Positions 48,664 to 57,462 of a stretch of DNA of 64,000 nucleotides are shown one piece after another (within the stretch, counting starts at the first letter, position 1; every line of letters starts with the position of its first letter). The notes under the pieces are model-generated. The model saw only the letters and a program-made list of their open reading frames with translations. It searched no databases and was not told the DNA's origin. Source of the stretch: Actinomycetes bacterium (lineage in GTDB: Bacteria > Actinomycetota > Acidimicrobiia > Acidimicrobiales > Acidimicrobiaceae). The position numbers and the translations under genes were made by a program. Location of the stretch: NCBI GenBank assembly GCA_021822605.1, contig JAKAQL010000001.1:19895-83894 (forward strand). The letters are read 5' to 3'.

Positions 48664-49917
48664 ATGGCTGATTACAAGTACGAAGGCCTGGTGCCCGCAC
48701 CAGGGAGAATGGGGGTCGATTTTGAGGAGCGAGTAGATTTTGATCGGCTTCGCTCGTATCGACTAGCAAGGGCACGTGATGCGCTCGCACAATCCAACTT
48801 AGGAGCTTTACTCTGTTTCGATGTCAACAATATTCGTTACATCACCTCTACTCAAATTGGCGAATGGGTCCGAGACAAAGTGTGTCGCTACACATTGTTG
48901 ACTCGCAATTCCGAGCCGGTACTTTGGGATTTTGGTTCGGCGGCTAAGCACCATCGGATCTATGCCCCTTGGCTCGAACCTGAGAACTCACGCGCTGGAA
49001 TGTTGGGGCTCAGAGGGTCAGTTGCGCCTGATGCTGGCTTCATGGACCGAGCTGCTTTGGAGATTAAAGGACTGTTAGAGGATTCCGGAGTTGTCGACGC
49101 ACCGATCGGTGTTGATATTGTTGAGGTGCCGATGATGCTAGCATTGAAACGAGCGGGTATTGATGTGCAAGATGGCCAACAGGTGATGCTTGATGCTCGG
49201 CAAATCAAGTCTAAGGATGAGATTATGTTGTTGTCAAGCTCTGCGGCTATTGTTGATGGGACATACCAGTTGATTTCAGAGATTCTCAAGCCTGGCATCC
49301 GTGAAAATGAGGTTGTCGCGCAAGCCAATGAGTTTCTCTATGCGGCTGGTTCTGATGATGTCGAGGCGATAAATGCGGTCTCGGGAGAACGATGTTCACC
49401 GCACCCTCATAACTTTTCAGATCGTATGATTAGGCCTGGTGACCAAGCATTCTTTGATATCATTCAGTCGTATAACGGATATCGGACTTGCTACTATCGT
49501 ACCTTTGGAGTGGGTAGGGCCACGCAGTGTCAACGAGATGCCTATAGCAAGGCTAGAGAGTGGATTGATGCAGCTATCGACTTGATCAAGCCAGGAGTGA
49601 GCACCGATCAGATCGCAAGCGTCTGGCCTACGGCGACAGATTTCGGATTCTCTGATGAGATGGAGGCGTTCGGATTGCAGTTTGGGCATGGACTAGGACT
49701 TGCACTGCATGAGCGCCCGATTATCTCTCGGCTCAACTCGCTCGATCATCCTTTCACTCTTGAGGCGGGCATGGTCTTCGCTCTCGAGACATATTGCCCA
49801 GCTAGCGATGGGTATTCAGCTGCTCGAATTGAGGAAGAGCTGGTCGTTACTGATGATGGGGCAAAGGTGCTGACGCTGTTTCCGGCGGATGAGCTATTTG
49901 TTGCAAATGAGTACTAG
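48664..49917 (+). CDS. M24 family (creatinase/DddP-like) protein with altered metal site
   Basis: 417 residues: an N-terminal creatinase domain (about 25-190; LGALLCFDVNNIRYIT, then EPVLWDFGSAAKHH) and a C-terminal pita-bread domain with FGHGLGLALHERP, ALETYCPA and IEEELVVT. The overall sequence resembles DddP and related aminopeptidase-P-like enzymes. Of the five usual metal ligands, the first Asp (FFDIIQ), the His and both Glu are present. The second Asp, in GYxxDxxRTF, is Cys (GYRTCYYRTF). Creatinase also works without metal, so a metal-free hydrolase or lyase of an N- or S-containing small molecule is possible. ATG 48664 follows GAAGGGAGAG; the frame is open to 48610. Confidence 0.85.
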   Translation: MADYKYEGLVPAPGRMGVDFEERVDFDRLRSYRLARARDALAQSNLGALLCFDVNNIRYITSTQIGEWVRDKVCRYTLLTRNSEPVLWDFGSAAKHHRIYAPWLEPENSRAGMLGLRGSVAPDAGFMDRAALEIKGLLEDSGVVDAPIGVDIVEVPMMLALKRAGIDVQDGQQVMLDARQIKSKDEIMLLSSSAAIVDGTYQLISEILKPGIRENEVVAQANEFLYAAGSDDVEAINAVSGERCSPHPHNFSDRMIRPGDQAFFDIIQSYNGYRTCYYRTFGVGRATQCQRDAYSKAREWIDAAIDLIKPGVSTDQIASVWPTATDFGFSDEMEAFGLQFGHGLGLALHERPIISRLNSLDHPFTLEAGMVFALETYCPASDGYSAARIEEELVVTDDGAKVLTLFPADELFVANEY

Positions 49918-49938
49918 AGGAGATTGGAGAACAGAAAG

Positions 49939-50943
49939 ATGGCACAGGTGATGTTCGACCCCTCGCTTCAACAGGATGTGCGGCTGCGTCTTTTTGAGCG
50001 AATGGTGATTTTACGGCGCTTTGAGAAGCGTGTCTATGACTTATTTTTAGAGGGCTTTGTCAAGGGTACAAGCCACCTCTCGATCGGACAGGAGGCGATT
50101 GCCGCGGGTTTTGGCGAGGCGATGCAGGCATCTGATTGGACCTTCGCTACGTATCGTGGTCATGCCCACACCCTGTCGCGTGGGGTCGAGATGGCTCCAG
50201 TGATGGCAGAGTTGATGGGTCGTGTGGGTGGATTGATGGGGGGCAAGGGAGGATCAATGCACTTAACGAGTGTGGACCATGGAATGATGGGATCATATGC
50301 GATCGTGGGTGCCCATTTGCCGATTGCTGTTGGCGCGGCTTTGTCGGCCAAGTATCGTAAGAGCAATCAAGTGGCGGTCTGTTTTTTTGGTGACGGAACC
50401 ACCAACATCGGCGCCTTCCACGAAGCTTTGAACTTCGCAGCCGTCTATGACCTTCCAGTTGTCTTTGTCTGTGAGAACAATTTGTACATGGAGTACACGT
50501 CGATTCATGATGTCACTGCCGTTGAGCATCCAGCAGCTGACCGTGCAGCTTCCTACGGCCTGGAGCGCATCATTGTGGACGGCAACGATGTGTCAGAGAT
50601 GTATCGCGTCGCTCAGGAGCGACTGCAGTGGGCGCGTGCAGGTCAAGGCCCATCCCTGATCGAGGCAATGACGTATCGGCATAATGGTCATTCGCGTGCG
50701 GATCCTGGAAAGTACCGACCCGACACAGAGGTGGCGGCCTGGATGCAACGTGACCCAATTCCTGCTTACCGTCGTAGATTGGAGCTCGAAGGGGTAGCGG
50801 TGGCTTTGCTCGATGAGATTGAGGAGCGTGTCGCAGTGGCGGTGGATGAGGCGACCGAAGTAGCCAAGGCGTCCCCGCCACCCCCAGCGGATCTTGCCTG
50901 GCGGGACGTGTGGAGTGATGGAGGTTGGCAATGGCGGAGTTGA
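49939..50943 (+). CDS. Thiamine-diphosphate-dependent 2-oxoacid/acetoin dehydrogenase E1 alpha subunit
   Basis: 334 residues with a canonical E1 alpha layout: N-terminal LRRFEKRVYDLFLEG, GTSHLSIGQEAIAAG, TYRGHAHTLSRG, GGKGGSMH and the TPP-binding motif from FFGDGTTNIGAFHEAL to FVCENN. The later TYRHNGHSRADP phosphorylation-loop region is also present. It decarboxylates a 2-oxoacid (or cleaves acetoin) and passes the acyl group to an E2 lipoyl enzyme. The beta subunit overlaps its 3' end. ATG 49939 is preferred over TTG 49924. No E2 or E3 gene is in this window. Confidence 0.92.
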   Translation: MAQVMFDPSLQQDVRLRLFERMVILRRFEKRVYDLFLEGFVKGTSHLSIGQEAIAAGFGEAMQASDWTFATYRGHAHTLSRGVEMAPVMAELMGRVGGLMGGKGGSMHLTSVDHGMMGSYAIVGAHLPIAVGAALSAKYRKSNQVAVCFFGDGTTNIGAFHEALNFAAVYDLPVVFVCENNLYMEYTSIHDVTAVEHPAADRAASYGLERIIVDGNDVSEMYRVAQERLQWARAGQGPSLIEAMTYRHNGHSRADPGKYRPDTEVAAWMQRDPIPAYRRRLELEGVAVALLDEIEERVAVAVDEATEVAKASPPPPADLAWRDVWSDGGWQWRS

Positions 50944-51908
50944 GTTATCGGGAAGCGGTTTATCGTGCTTTGGCTCAGGAGATGGAGCGCGATGAGCGAG
51001 TTGTTTTTCTTGGCGAAGACGTTGCCAAGGCAGGAGGTGTGTTCAAAGCTACGTCAGGCTTACTTGATCGTTTTGGTCCGGGTCGAGTCATCGACACGCC
51101 TATTTCGGAGCAGGCGATACTGGGAGCCCTTATGGGAGCAGCCATGACGGGGCTTCGGCCGGTGGCGGAGATTATGTACTCGGATTTCTTCGGTGTCTGC
51201 TGGGACATCGTGGCGAACCAGATGGCGAAGACTCGCTACATGACCAATGGCCAGGTGACGATACCAGTAGTGATCCGCTCGGGTAACGGTGGTGGATTGC
51301 GCTTCGGTGCTCAACACTCCCAGTCCATCGAGAATTGGGCCATGGCGGTGCCCGGACTCAAGGTCGCGCTCCCGTCGACCCCGCATGATCTCATTGGTCT
51401 CTTTGCTGCGGCGGTCAGAGACGATGACCCCGTGATCTTTCTCGAGTCAAAGTCACTGTACGCCACCAAGGACGAAGTCGCTGATGGGGAGATCGTGGAA
51501 TCGCTAGGACGGGCGCGTCTTGTACGGTCTGGAACGGATGTAACCATCGTAACGATCGGTGCCATGGTACATCGCAGTCGCGAGGCGGCGGACCGCCTCG
51601 CGCAAGAATTCGGAATCGACTGTGCCGTAATCGATTTACGCACGCTGGTACCCCTCGATATCGGCACCGTTCTTGCCTCCGTGGGAGAGACATCGCGGCT
51701 CTTCACGGTTGAGGAGAATCCGCAGCTCTGTGGATGGGGTGCAGAGGTGGTTTCGATCGTGAGCGATGAGGGGTTTTACACTCTTGATGGTCCACCAGTT
51801 CGGATCACGACCCCACATATACCACTGCCGGCGGCTGCTGAACTTGAAGATCAGGTCATCCCGTCGGTCGATCGTATCGTTGAGGTCATCATGAAGCGGG
51901 TGGGGTGA
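50931..51908 (+). CDS. Thiamine-diphosphate-dependent 2-oxoacid/acetoin dehydrogenase E1 beta subunit
   Basis: 325 residues: ELSYREAVYRALAQEMERD start, the catalytic Glu in FLGEDVAKAGGVFK, DTPISEQAILGALMGAAMTG, HSQSIENWAMAVPGLKVALP, and a C-terminal transketolase domain with VIDLRTLVPLD, VEENPQLCGWGAEV and TPHIPLP. ATG 50931 follows GGAGG at six bases. It overlaps E1 alpha by 13 bp. Sequence features fit acetoin, pyruvate or branched-chain 2-oxoacid dehydrogenases equally. Confidence 0.93.
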   Translation: MAELSYREAVYRALAQEMERDERVVFLGEDVAKAGGVFKATSGLLDRFGPGRVIDTPISEQAILGALMGAAMTGLRPVAEIMYSDFFGVCWDIVANQMAKTRYMTNGQVTIPVVIRSGNGGGLRFGAQHSQSIENWAMAVPGLKVALPSTPHDLIGLFAAAVRDDDPVIFLESKSLYATKDEVADGEIVESLGRARLVRSGTDVTIVTIGAMVHRSREAADRLAQEFGIDCAVIDLRTLVPLDIGTVLASVGETSRLFTVEENPQLCGWGAEVVSIVSDEGFYTLDGPPVRITTPHIPLPAAAELEDQVIPSVDRIVEVIMKRVG

Positions 51909-51911
51909 TAG

Positions 51912-53369
51912 ATGCACATTTCACAGTTGCCAAAGGGTGTTCCCACGAAGATGTTGATTGGTGGAGAATGGGTCAACGCGAAGGATGGAGCGATCACTGA
52001 GGTAATCGACCCAGCGACGACAGAGGTGTTAGCAGGCGTTCCACTTGCAGGCGAGGCCGAGGCGATGGACGCCGTGAGTGCAGCCTACAACGCACAGCCC
52101 GAGTGGGAGCGTCGTGCACCTCGCGATCGTTCTGAAATCCTCCGCAGGAGTTATGAACATATGCTAGAGCGATCAGAGGAAATCGCTCGAGTGATCGTGC
52201 TGGAGAACGGGAAATCTCTTGCCGATGCCCGTGGGGAAGTAGCTTACGCGGCAGAGTTTTTCCGGTGGTACGCTGAAGAGGCGGTTCGCCAGACAGGTAT
52301 CATTCAGCGTGCCCCGAGTGGGTCGAACCAGATCATGGTGCTACGGCAGGCTATCGGGGTGGCAGTGCTGGTGACTCCTTGGAATTTTCCAGCAGCGATG
52401 GCAACTCGAAAGATAGCCCCCGCCCTCGCAGCGGGCTGCACGGTGATTCTCAAGCCGGCCACAGATACTCCGCTGACAGCACTGCTGATTGCGAAGATTC
52501 TGGTTGAAGCTGGTGTTCCAGCTGGCGTCGTGAATGTGTTACCTTCACGTGGTTCGTCGAATATCGTTTCGAAGATGCTTCACGACCTACGGGTTCGGAA
52601 GCTTTCCTTCACCGGGTCAACTCCGGTAGGCAGAACACTACTCCATGAGGCCGCCGATACCGTTATCAACTCCTCCATGGAACTAGGTGGGAATGCCCCC
52701 TTCCTTGTCTTTGCGGATGCAGACCTTGACGCCGCGGTAGCCGGTGCAATGATCGCCAAGATGCGCAATGGAGGTGAAGCATGCACGGCGGCGAATCGTT
52801 TCTACGTCGAAGCACCTGTGGCTCGCGCATTTAGTGCTAGGTTTGCGGCCGCAATGGGGGCATTAAAGATGGGGCCGGGACTCGCGGATGGTGTTGAGCT
52901 CGGCCCGCTTATCAACCAGGAGGCACAGGAGAAGGTCGAGGCGCTGGTTGGTGATGCTCTGGACCGAGGAGCTCATCTTTTGAGCCGTGCCGAACCATGG
53001 CAGGGCAAGGGCTATTTTGTTCAGCCAGCGGTGCTCGAAGATGTGGATCCTACTGCGCAACTTTTGAAAGAGGAGATATTCGGGCCAGTCGCGGCAGTGA
53101 CAAGTTTCGAAACTGAGGACGAGGCGATCTCTCTGGCAAACGCCACTGAATTCGGTCTTATTTCCTACCTTTATACCGGCGATCTCGCGAAGGGACTCCG
53201 TGTGGCCGAGGCTCTTGAAGCTGGCATGATAGGTTTAAACCGTGGATTGGTCTCTGATCCGGCAGCTCCGTTCGGCGGGGTCAAGCAAAGTGGTTTGGGC
53301 CGTGAAGGCGGGCAGGAAGGAGTTTTGGAGTACACCGAAGCTAAATACATCGCGACGTCATGGTCCTAG
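51912..53369 (+). CDS. Aldehyde dehydrogenase, succinate-semialdehyde dehydrogenase-like
   Basis: 485 residues, normal for ALDH. It contains the cofactor segment TPWNFPAAMATRKIAPALAAG, FTGSTPVGR, the general base in MELGGNAPFLVF, and nucleophile Cys291 in GGEACTAANR. The late motif KEEIFGPVAAV and the C-terminal FGGVKQSGLGREGG are also present. The proximity of Cys to Thr and the KPATDTPLTAL segment resemble GabD-type enzymes that oxidise succinate semialdehyde with NAD(P). It starts four bases after the E1 beta stop. In nicotine and GABA catabolism this enzyme is the last step towards succinate; that is suggestive but not proof here. Confidence 0.9.
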   Translation: MHISQLPKGVPTKMLIGGEWVNAKDGAITEVIDPATTEVLAGVPLAGEAEAMDAVSAAYNAQPEWERRAPRDRSEILRRSYEHMLERSEEIARVIVLENGKSLADARGEVAYAAEFFRWYAEEAVRQTGIIQRAPSGSNQIMVLRQAIGVAVLVTPWNFPAAMATRKIAPALAAGCTVILKPATDTPLTALLIAKILVEAGVPAGVVNVLPSRGSSNIVSKMLHDLRVRKLSFTGSTPVGRTLLHEAADTVINSSMELGGNAPFLVFADADLDAAVAGAMIAKMRNGGEACTAANRFYVEAPVARAFSARFAAAMGALKMGPGLADGVELGPLINQEAQEKVEALVGDALDRGAHLLSRAEPWQGKGYFVQPAVLEDVDPTAQLLKEEIFGPVAAVTSFETEDEAISLANATEFGLISYLYTGDLAKGLRVAEALEAGMIGLNRGLVSDPAAPFGGVKQSGLGREGGQEGVLEYTEAKYIATSWS

Positions 53370-53399
53370 CGCGGACAGGTTATCGTTGAGGTAGCTGAC

Positions 53400-54005
53400 A
53401 TGGAAGAGGCCCATGTCTGGGACAACCACAGATTGGTGGCTTCCATGCCATTGCTGACTACGCTCGACCAGTTGGATCCAGCTTATGACCGTGTTCTAGT
53501 GGCCGGTGTCAGCGGGTCAGGAAAGACGACCATGTGTTCCAAGTTGGGTGCACGGCTTGGCTTGGTGCACATCGAACTCGATAGCCTCTTTCATGGACCC
53601 AATTGGAGTGTGCGAACGACCTTCGAAGCTGAGGTGGATGAGTTCATCTCTCAAGACCGCTGGGTGCTTGAGTGGCAGTACGATCAGGTGCGCCAGCGCC
53701 TCGCCGCCCGGGCCGACTTGCTGGTCTGGCTCGATTATCCACTGGTAGTGGTGATGAAGCGGGTGATCTGGCGCACCGTGCGGCGTGGCGTGACGCACGA
53801 ACCACTCTGGAACGGCAACGTCGAGCCTCCACTCTGGACGATCATGACCAACCGAGAACACATCATACGTTGGGCTTGGCAGACTCGGGCAAGCTATCCA
53901 GGGCGTATCCGTCAGCTCCTGACCGATCACCCAGACCTTTCTGTTCTCCGAATCACCGATCCACGCGATACGGAGCGGGTGCTGGAGGTGCTCGGCTCGT
54001 CTTGA
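53400..54005 (+). CDS. P-loop kinase-like protein (FlaR / topology-modulation type)
   Basis: 201 residues with Walker A VAGVSGSGKTT at about 35-45, an acceptor-side HIELDSLFHGPNW, and an adenylate-kinase-like lid rich in Arg (KRVIWRTVRRGV). It resembles the small proteins annotated as topology-modulation protein or AAA ATPase, which are really nucleoside- or small-molecule-kinase-like with unknown substrate. It follows the ALDH gene by 30 bp in the same direction, so it may be the last gene of the catabolic operon or an independent passenger. Confidence 0.75.
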   Translation: MEEAHVWDNHRLVASMPLLTTLDQLDPAYDRVLVAGVSGSGKTTMCSKLGARLGLVHIELDSLFHGPNWSVRTTFEAEVDEFISQDRWVLEWQYDQVRQRLAARADLLVWLDYPLVVVMKRVIWRTVRRGVTHEPLWNGNVEPPLWTIMTNREHIIRWAWQTRASYPGRIRQLLTDHPDLSVLRITDPRDTERVLEVLGSS

Positions 54006-54052
54006 GCAGCGCCCTCCTCGCAGGAGATGCCGCGGGAGGGATCGACTTCCAG

Positions 54053-54634
54053 TTAAGAGTACTCGAGTCCCCCCTCGTAGGGTAGGCCAAGATCCGGTGC
54101 GGTGATGAGGGCCACAAAGGGAATTGGCGCAACGACTCGGGAGGCGCTCCCGCCACGATCGACGATCGCGAGTGTCTGAACCACTGTCGCCCCGGTCGCC
54201 TCCACGGCCTCAATGGCGGCCTTGAGTGAGGTGCCTCGCGAAGGAGTGTCCTCGACGACACAGACGCGGTCGTACTCCGTGAGACTGCCGACGATGCGAC
54301 CACCCTGTCCGTACTCCTTGACCTCCTTGCGGACCGAGAATGCACCCAAATGGCGCCCGCTGGCTTGCGCGATCGCCGCGGTGGCGAAGGCGATCGGGTC
54401 AGCCCCCATCGTCAGTCCACCGATGGTGGTCACCTCTTCGGCGAGAACATTCAGAGTGAGCTGCGCGGTACGAAAGAGGGTCGGAGGGCGACAGATCGCC
54501 CGCTTGGTATCGATGAACCAGGTTGAGCGTGCACCAGACTTGAGGGTGAAGTCACCGTAGGTAATGGCGTATTCCTTGATGCTTGCGATCAGTTCTGCTC
54601 GAGCTGCCGCTGCATCCGCGGTGGTTAGCTCCAT
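54053..54634 (-). CDS. pyrE: Orotate phosphoribosyltransferase
   Basis: 193 residues. The PRPP loop is VCVVEDTPSRGTSL (about 123-136), with the substrate loop region FTLKSGARSTWFIDTKRAI near the N-terminus and the KEVKEYG catalytic loop in the middle. It converts orotate and PRPP to OMP in pyrimidine synthesis. The start overlaps the purM stop by 10 bp, linking a pyrimidine gene to two purine genes in one operon, perhaps because they share PRPP. Confidence 0.92.
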   Translation of the reverse strand: MELTTADAAAARAELIASIKEYAITYGDFTLKSGARSTWFIDTKRAICRPPTLFRTAQLTLNVLAEEVTTIGGLTMGADPIAFATAAIAQASGRHLGAFSVRKEVKEYGQGGRIVGSLTEYDRVCVVEDTPSRGTSLKAAIEAVEATGATVVQTLAIVDRGGSASRVVAPIPFVALITAPDLGLPYEGGLEYS

Positions 54635-55629
54635 CGTGCGCGTTCGCTCCCCTCTTCAATTCGACCGATCTCGACGGAGCCGGGATACGAGTCGAGAATT
54701 GTCGTTACCTTCTCTGGCGCGGCTACCAGCGCCATGCCGATGCCGAGGTTGAATGTTCGTCGCATCTCCGAGAGTGGGACTGAACCATCGCTCATCAGTT
54801 GGGCAAAGACGTCTGGCCATTGCCACGTTGTGGAGTCCACGATGGCGCTGAGTCCCTCAGGGATGACCCGAGCGAGGTTGTTCACTAATCCTCCACCGGT
54901 GGTGTGGCTAGCGGCATGGAGGAGTGTCTCATTGATGAAGTCAAGCATGGATGGCGCATACAGTACCGATGGGGCGATGAGCTCCTCGTAGCGTGCCAAC
55001 TCATCCTCTGTGGCCACCGCGTTCGCGATGTTGGCGAGCAGATCGGCGTAGATGGCGCGCACCAACGAGAAGCCGTTAGAGCGAAGATTCGGAGAGGGGA
55101 GGCCGACGATCCGGTCACCCGGCCTCACGCGATCAGCACCGATCGCTGTCGCTGGGTCCACGAGGCCGACTGCAAAGCCAGCAAGGTCGACCTGGTCGGG
55201 AGCCATCGAACCAGGGTGTTCGGCGATCTCGCCGCCGATCAATGCAGTGTTGGCTGACTTGAGTGCCCTCGCCATCGAGGCTACCAAGGTCGCAATCAAC
55301 GTTGGTTCGTTCTTGCCGACGGCGAGATAATCGAGGAAGAAGAGGGGTCGAGCCCCGGTGCAGACGAGGTCGTCAAGGCACATCGCCACGAGATCCTGCC
55401 CGATGCCCTCCCAGTGACCGCCAGCTCGTGCCACCTCTGTTTTGGTGCCTACCCCGTCGGTGGTCGCCACGAGGGTGGGAGTTCCTTCGCCACCGAGACG
55501 GAACAGTCCGCCGAAGCCACCGAGGTCGGAGAGGACATGCGAGTTATAGGTGCTCTTGACCAGGGCGCTGATCGCCTTGACCGCCTCCTCGGCGTTGACT
55601 AGGTCCACGCCAGCTTGCTGGTAGTCCAC
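54625..55629 (-). CDS. purM: Phosphoribosylformylglycinamidine cyclo-ligase (AIR synthetase)
   Basis: 334 residues, the typical PurM length. N-terminal DYQQAGVDLVNAEEAV, ATP-binding LVATTDGVGTKTEVA, QDLVAMCLDDLVCTGARPLFFLDY, and the later SLVRAIYADLL segment. The glycine-rich GGGLVNNLARVIPEGL is in the C-terminal half. It makes AIR from FGAM using ATP. Eleven bases separate it from purF; it overlaps pyrE. Confidence 0.96.
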   Translation of the reverse strand: MDYQQAGVDLVNAEEAVKAISALVKSTYNSHVLSDLGGFGGLFRLGGEGTPTLVATTDGVGTKTEVARAGGHWEGIGQDLVAMCLDDLVCTGARPLFFLDYLAVGKNEPTLIATLVASMARALKSANTALIGGEIAEHPGSMAPDQVDLAGFAVGLVDPATAIGADRVRPGDRIVGLPSPNLRSNGFSLVRAIYADLLANIANAVATEDELARYEELIAPSVLYAPSMLDFINETLLHAASHTTGGGLVNNLARVIPEGLSAIVDSTTWQWPDVFAQLMSDGSVPLSEMRRTFNLGIGMALVAAPEKVTTILDSYPGSVEIGRIEEGSERARWS

Positions 55630-55640
55630 GGATGTCCTTT

Positions 55641-57092
55641 CTAGAGCACCTGTTGACCGGCGAGATGGGTGCTGAGCTCGACAGGATAGCTGCCCGTCAG
55701 ACAGGCATCACAGAATCCTTCTGGAGTTCCAATCGCTTTGCGCAGATCGCTGAGTTGCAGATAGGCGAGACTGTCTGCGCCGAGAATCTCGGTGATCTCC
55801 TCCACGCTATGGTTCGCCGCAATGAGATCGGGTCGATTAGGTGTATCTATGCCATAGAAGCAGGGCCAACGATAGGGCGGAGAGGAGATGCGTAGGTGAA
55901 CCTCGGCTGCACCGGCCTGCTTCAAGAGGCGGACAATCGACTTGGTCGTCGAACCCCGGACGATGGAGTCGTCGACCACGACGACGCGCTTGCCCCGTAC
56001 GTTCTCTTCCAGCACGTTGAGCTTACGGCGAATCGCGTCTTGGCGACTTTTGATACCTGGGTTGATAAAAGTTCGTCCAATGTAGCGGTTTTTCACCAAA
56101 CCTTGACCATAGGGAATGCCAGAAGCGAGCGCATAGCCTTCTGCGGCGGGTACCCCTGAGTCAGGAACACCCATCACCATGTCTGCGGCGACCGGAAGGG
56201 TGTGAGCGAGATACTCACCCATCGCTCGCCGAGTGCCGTGCACCTCCTTGCCGAGGAGTTTGGTGTCGGGACGAGCAAAATAGACGAACTCAAAGATGCA
56301 AAGGTGGGAGGGACGAGGTTCGGGTGAGGGAAAGCTATGGGCTCCATCGGCATCGATAATCACCACCTCTCCTGGCTCGATCTCACGGACGAACTCCGCG
56401 CCGATCACGTCAAGGGCTGGGGACTCCGAGGCGATGACCCATCCGTTCGGCGTGACGGTACCAAGACACAGGGGTCTAAAACCATCGGGGTCACGGGCGC
56501 CAATAATGCGCTCGCCATCGAGCATGGCAAGGGAGTACGCCCCACGGAGTTCGATTAGAGCCCCGCGCACCGCATCTGCATAGTCTTGGACCGATTGTGG
56601 CCGTGATCGCGCAACGGAGACTGAGACCAGCTGAGCGATTATTTCAGTGTCGGAGGGTTGTCGAGCGATGGTGTCAAAGAGGCGATCGGCGAGTTCATAG
56701 GAGTTCGTGAGGTTACCGTTATGCGCAACGGCAACGCCGTACTCACCGCTGGCCCGAAAGATAGGTTGCGCGTTGTGCCAGCTGCGGTCTCCAGCGGTGG
56801 CATAACGGGTATGTCCGATCGCCATATCTCCAGGCAGAGAGGCGAGTGTTGAGTCATCGAAGACTGCGCTGACGAGGCCGAGGTTCTTGACCACAGTGAT
56901 CTCGCCATGGTCAGCAACCGCCATACCAGCAGACTCCTGGCCGCGGTGCTGGAGGGCGTAAATGCCGTCAAAGGTTAAATAGGAGACGGCTTCACCTGGC
57001 AACAAGATACCAAAGACCCCGCAAGCCTCCTCTGGATGATCACGCTCGAGTTGATCGTGCTCCGGATTGTCGTTCTGGGGATCTTCGATCAC
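55641..57092 (-). CDS. purF: Amidophosphoribosyltransferase
   Basis: 483 residues. A short acidic propeptide of 23 residues ends before the Ntn nucleophile Cys24 in EEACGVFGIL, meaning the protein is processed like the B. subtilis enzyme. Glutaminase features are RGQESAGMAV and GHTRYAT. The PRTase domain has VVVVDDSIVRGSTT, the PRPP motif. Cysteines in LCIFEFVYF, WPCFYGID and CDAC near the C-terminus match the four ligands of the oxygen-sensitive [4Fe-4S] form. It catalyses the committed step of purine synthesis. First gene of the purF-purM-pyrE unit. Confidence 0.96.
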   Translation of the reverse strand: MIEDPQNDNPEHDQLERDHPEEACGVFGILLPGEAVSYLTFDGIYALQHRGQESAGMAVADHGEITVVKNLGLVSAVFDDSTLASLPGDMAIGHTRYATAGDRSWHNAQPIFRASGEYGVAVAHNGNLTNSYELADRLFDTIARQPSDTEIIAQLVSVSVARSRPQSVQDYADAVRGALIELRGAYSLAMLDGERIIGARDPDGFRPLCLGTVTPNGWVIASESPALDVIGAEFVREIEPGEVVIIDADGAHSFPSPEPRPSHLCIFEFVYFARPDTKLLGKEVHGTRRAMGEYLAHTLPVAADMVMGVPDSGVPAAEGYALASGIPYGQGLVKNRYIGRTFINPGIKSRQDAIRRKLNVLEENVRGKRVVVVDDSIVRGSTTKSIVRLLKQAGAAEVHLRISSPPYRWPCFYGIDTPNRPDLIAANHSVEEITEILGADSLAYLQLSDLRKAIGTPEGFCDACLTGSYPVELSTHLAGQQVL

Positions 57093-57462
57093 GGTATGTT
57101 AAGCCTAGCATCTCTCGCTCACTTGGCGATGGGTCAGGTTGTTTTCTTCTGTGCCATGTCAAGCGTGACCATTCTCTCAGGCGTGATGGGCTTCGTTTGA
57201 TGGATGGGGGCGGTCGCGGTCTGCGAAGGGTCGCCAAAGCGGTGGTAGGGCGAGATGTTGCTTGTAATCAGGGGCGTTACGACGCTCTCATCGCTTCGGC
57301 GAGACTCGCGTGGTTTGGCGTAGGTGGTACTCAATGCTCGCCGGTCGTGTCAGACGATCGCGAGGTGCCGGGCGAGATGGCGTGGCGATAAGATGCTGCT
57401 CGTTGGCGTCCACCACTGTTGCTTCCTGGGTCGTCGCCGAGACCAGTACTAGACTCTTTTGT

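Noticed and set aside
57310..57462. N-terminal extension of the PHP phosphoesterase
   Set aside because: Arg/Cys-rich, not family-like; PHP proteins start just before the DLHLH motif.
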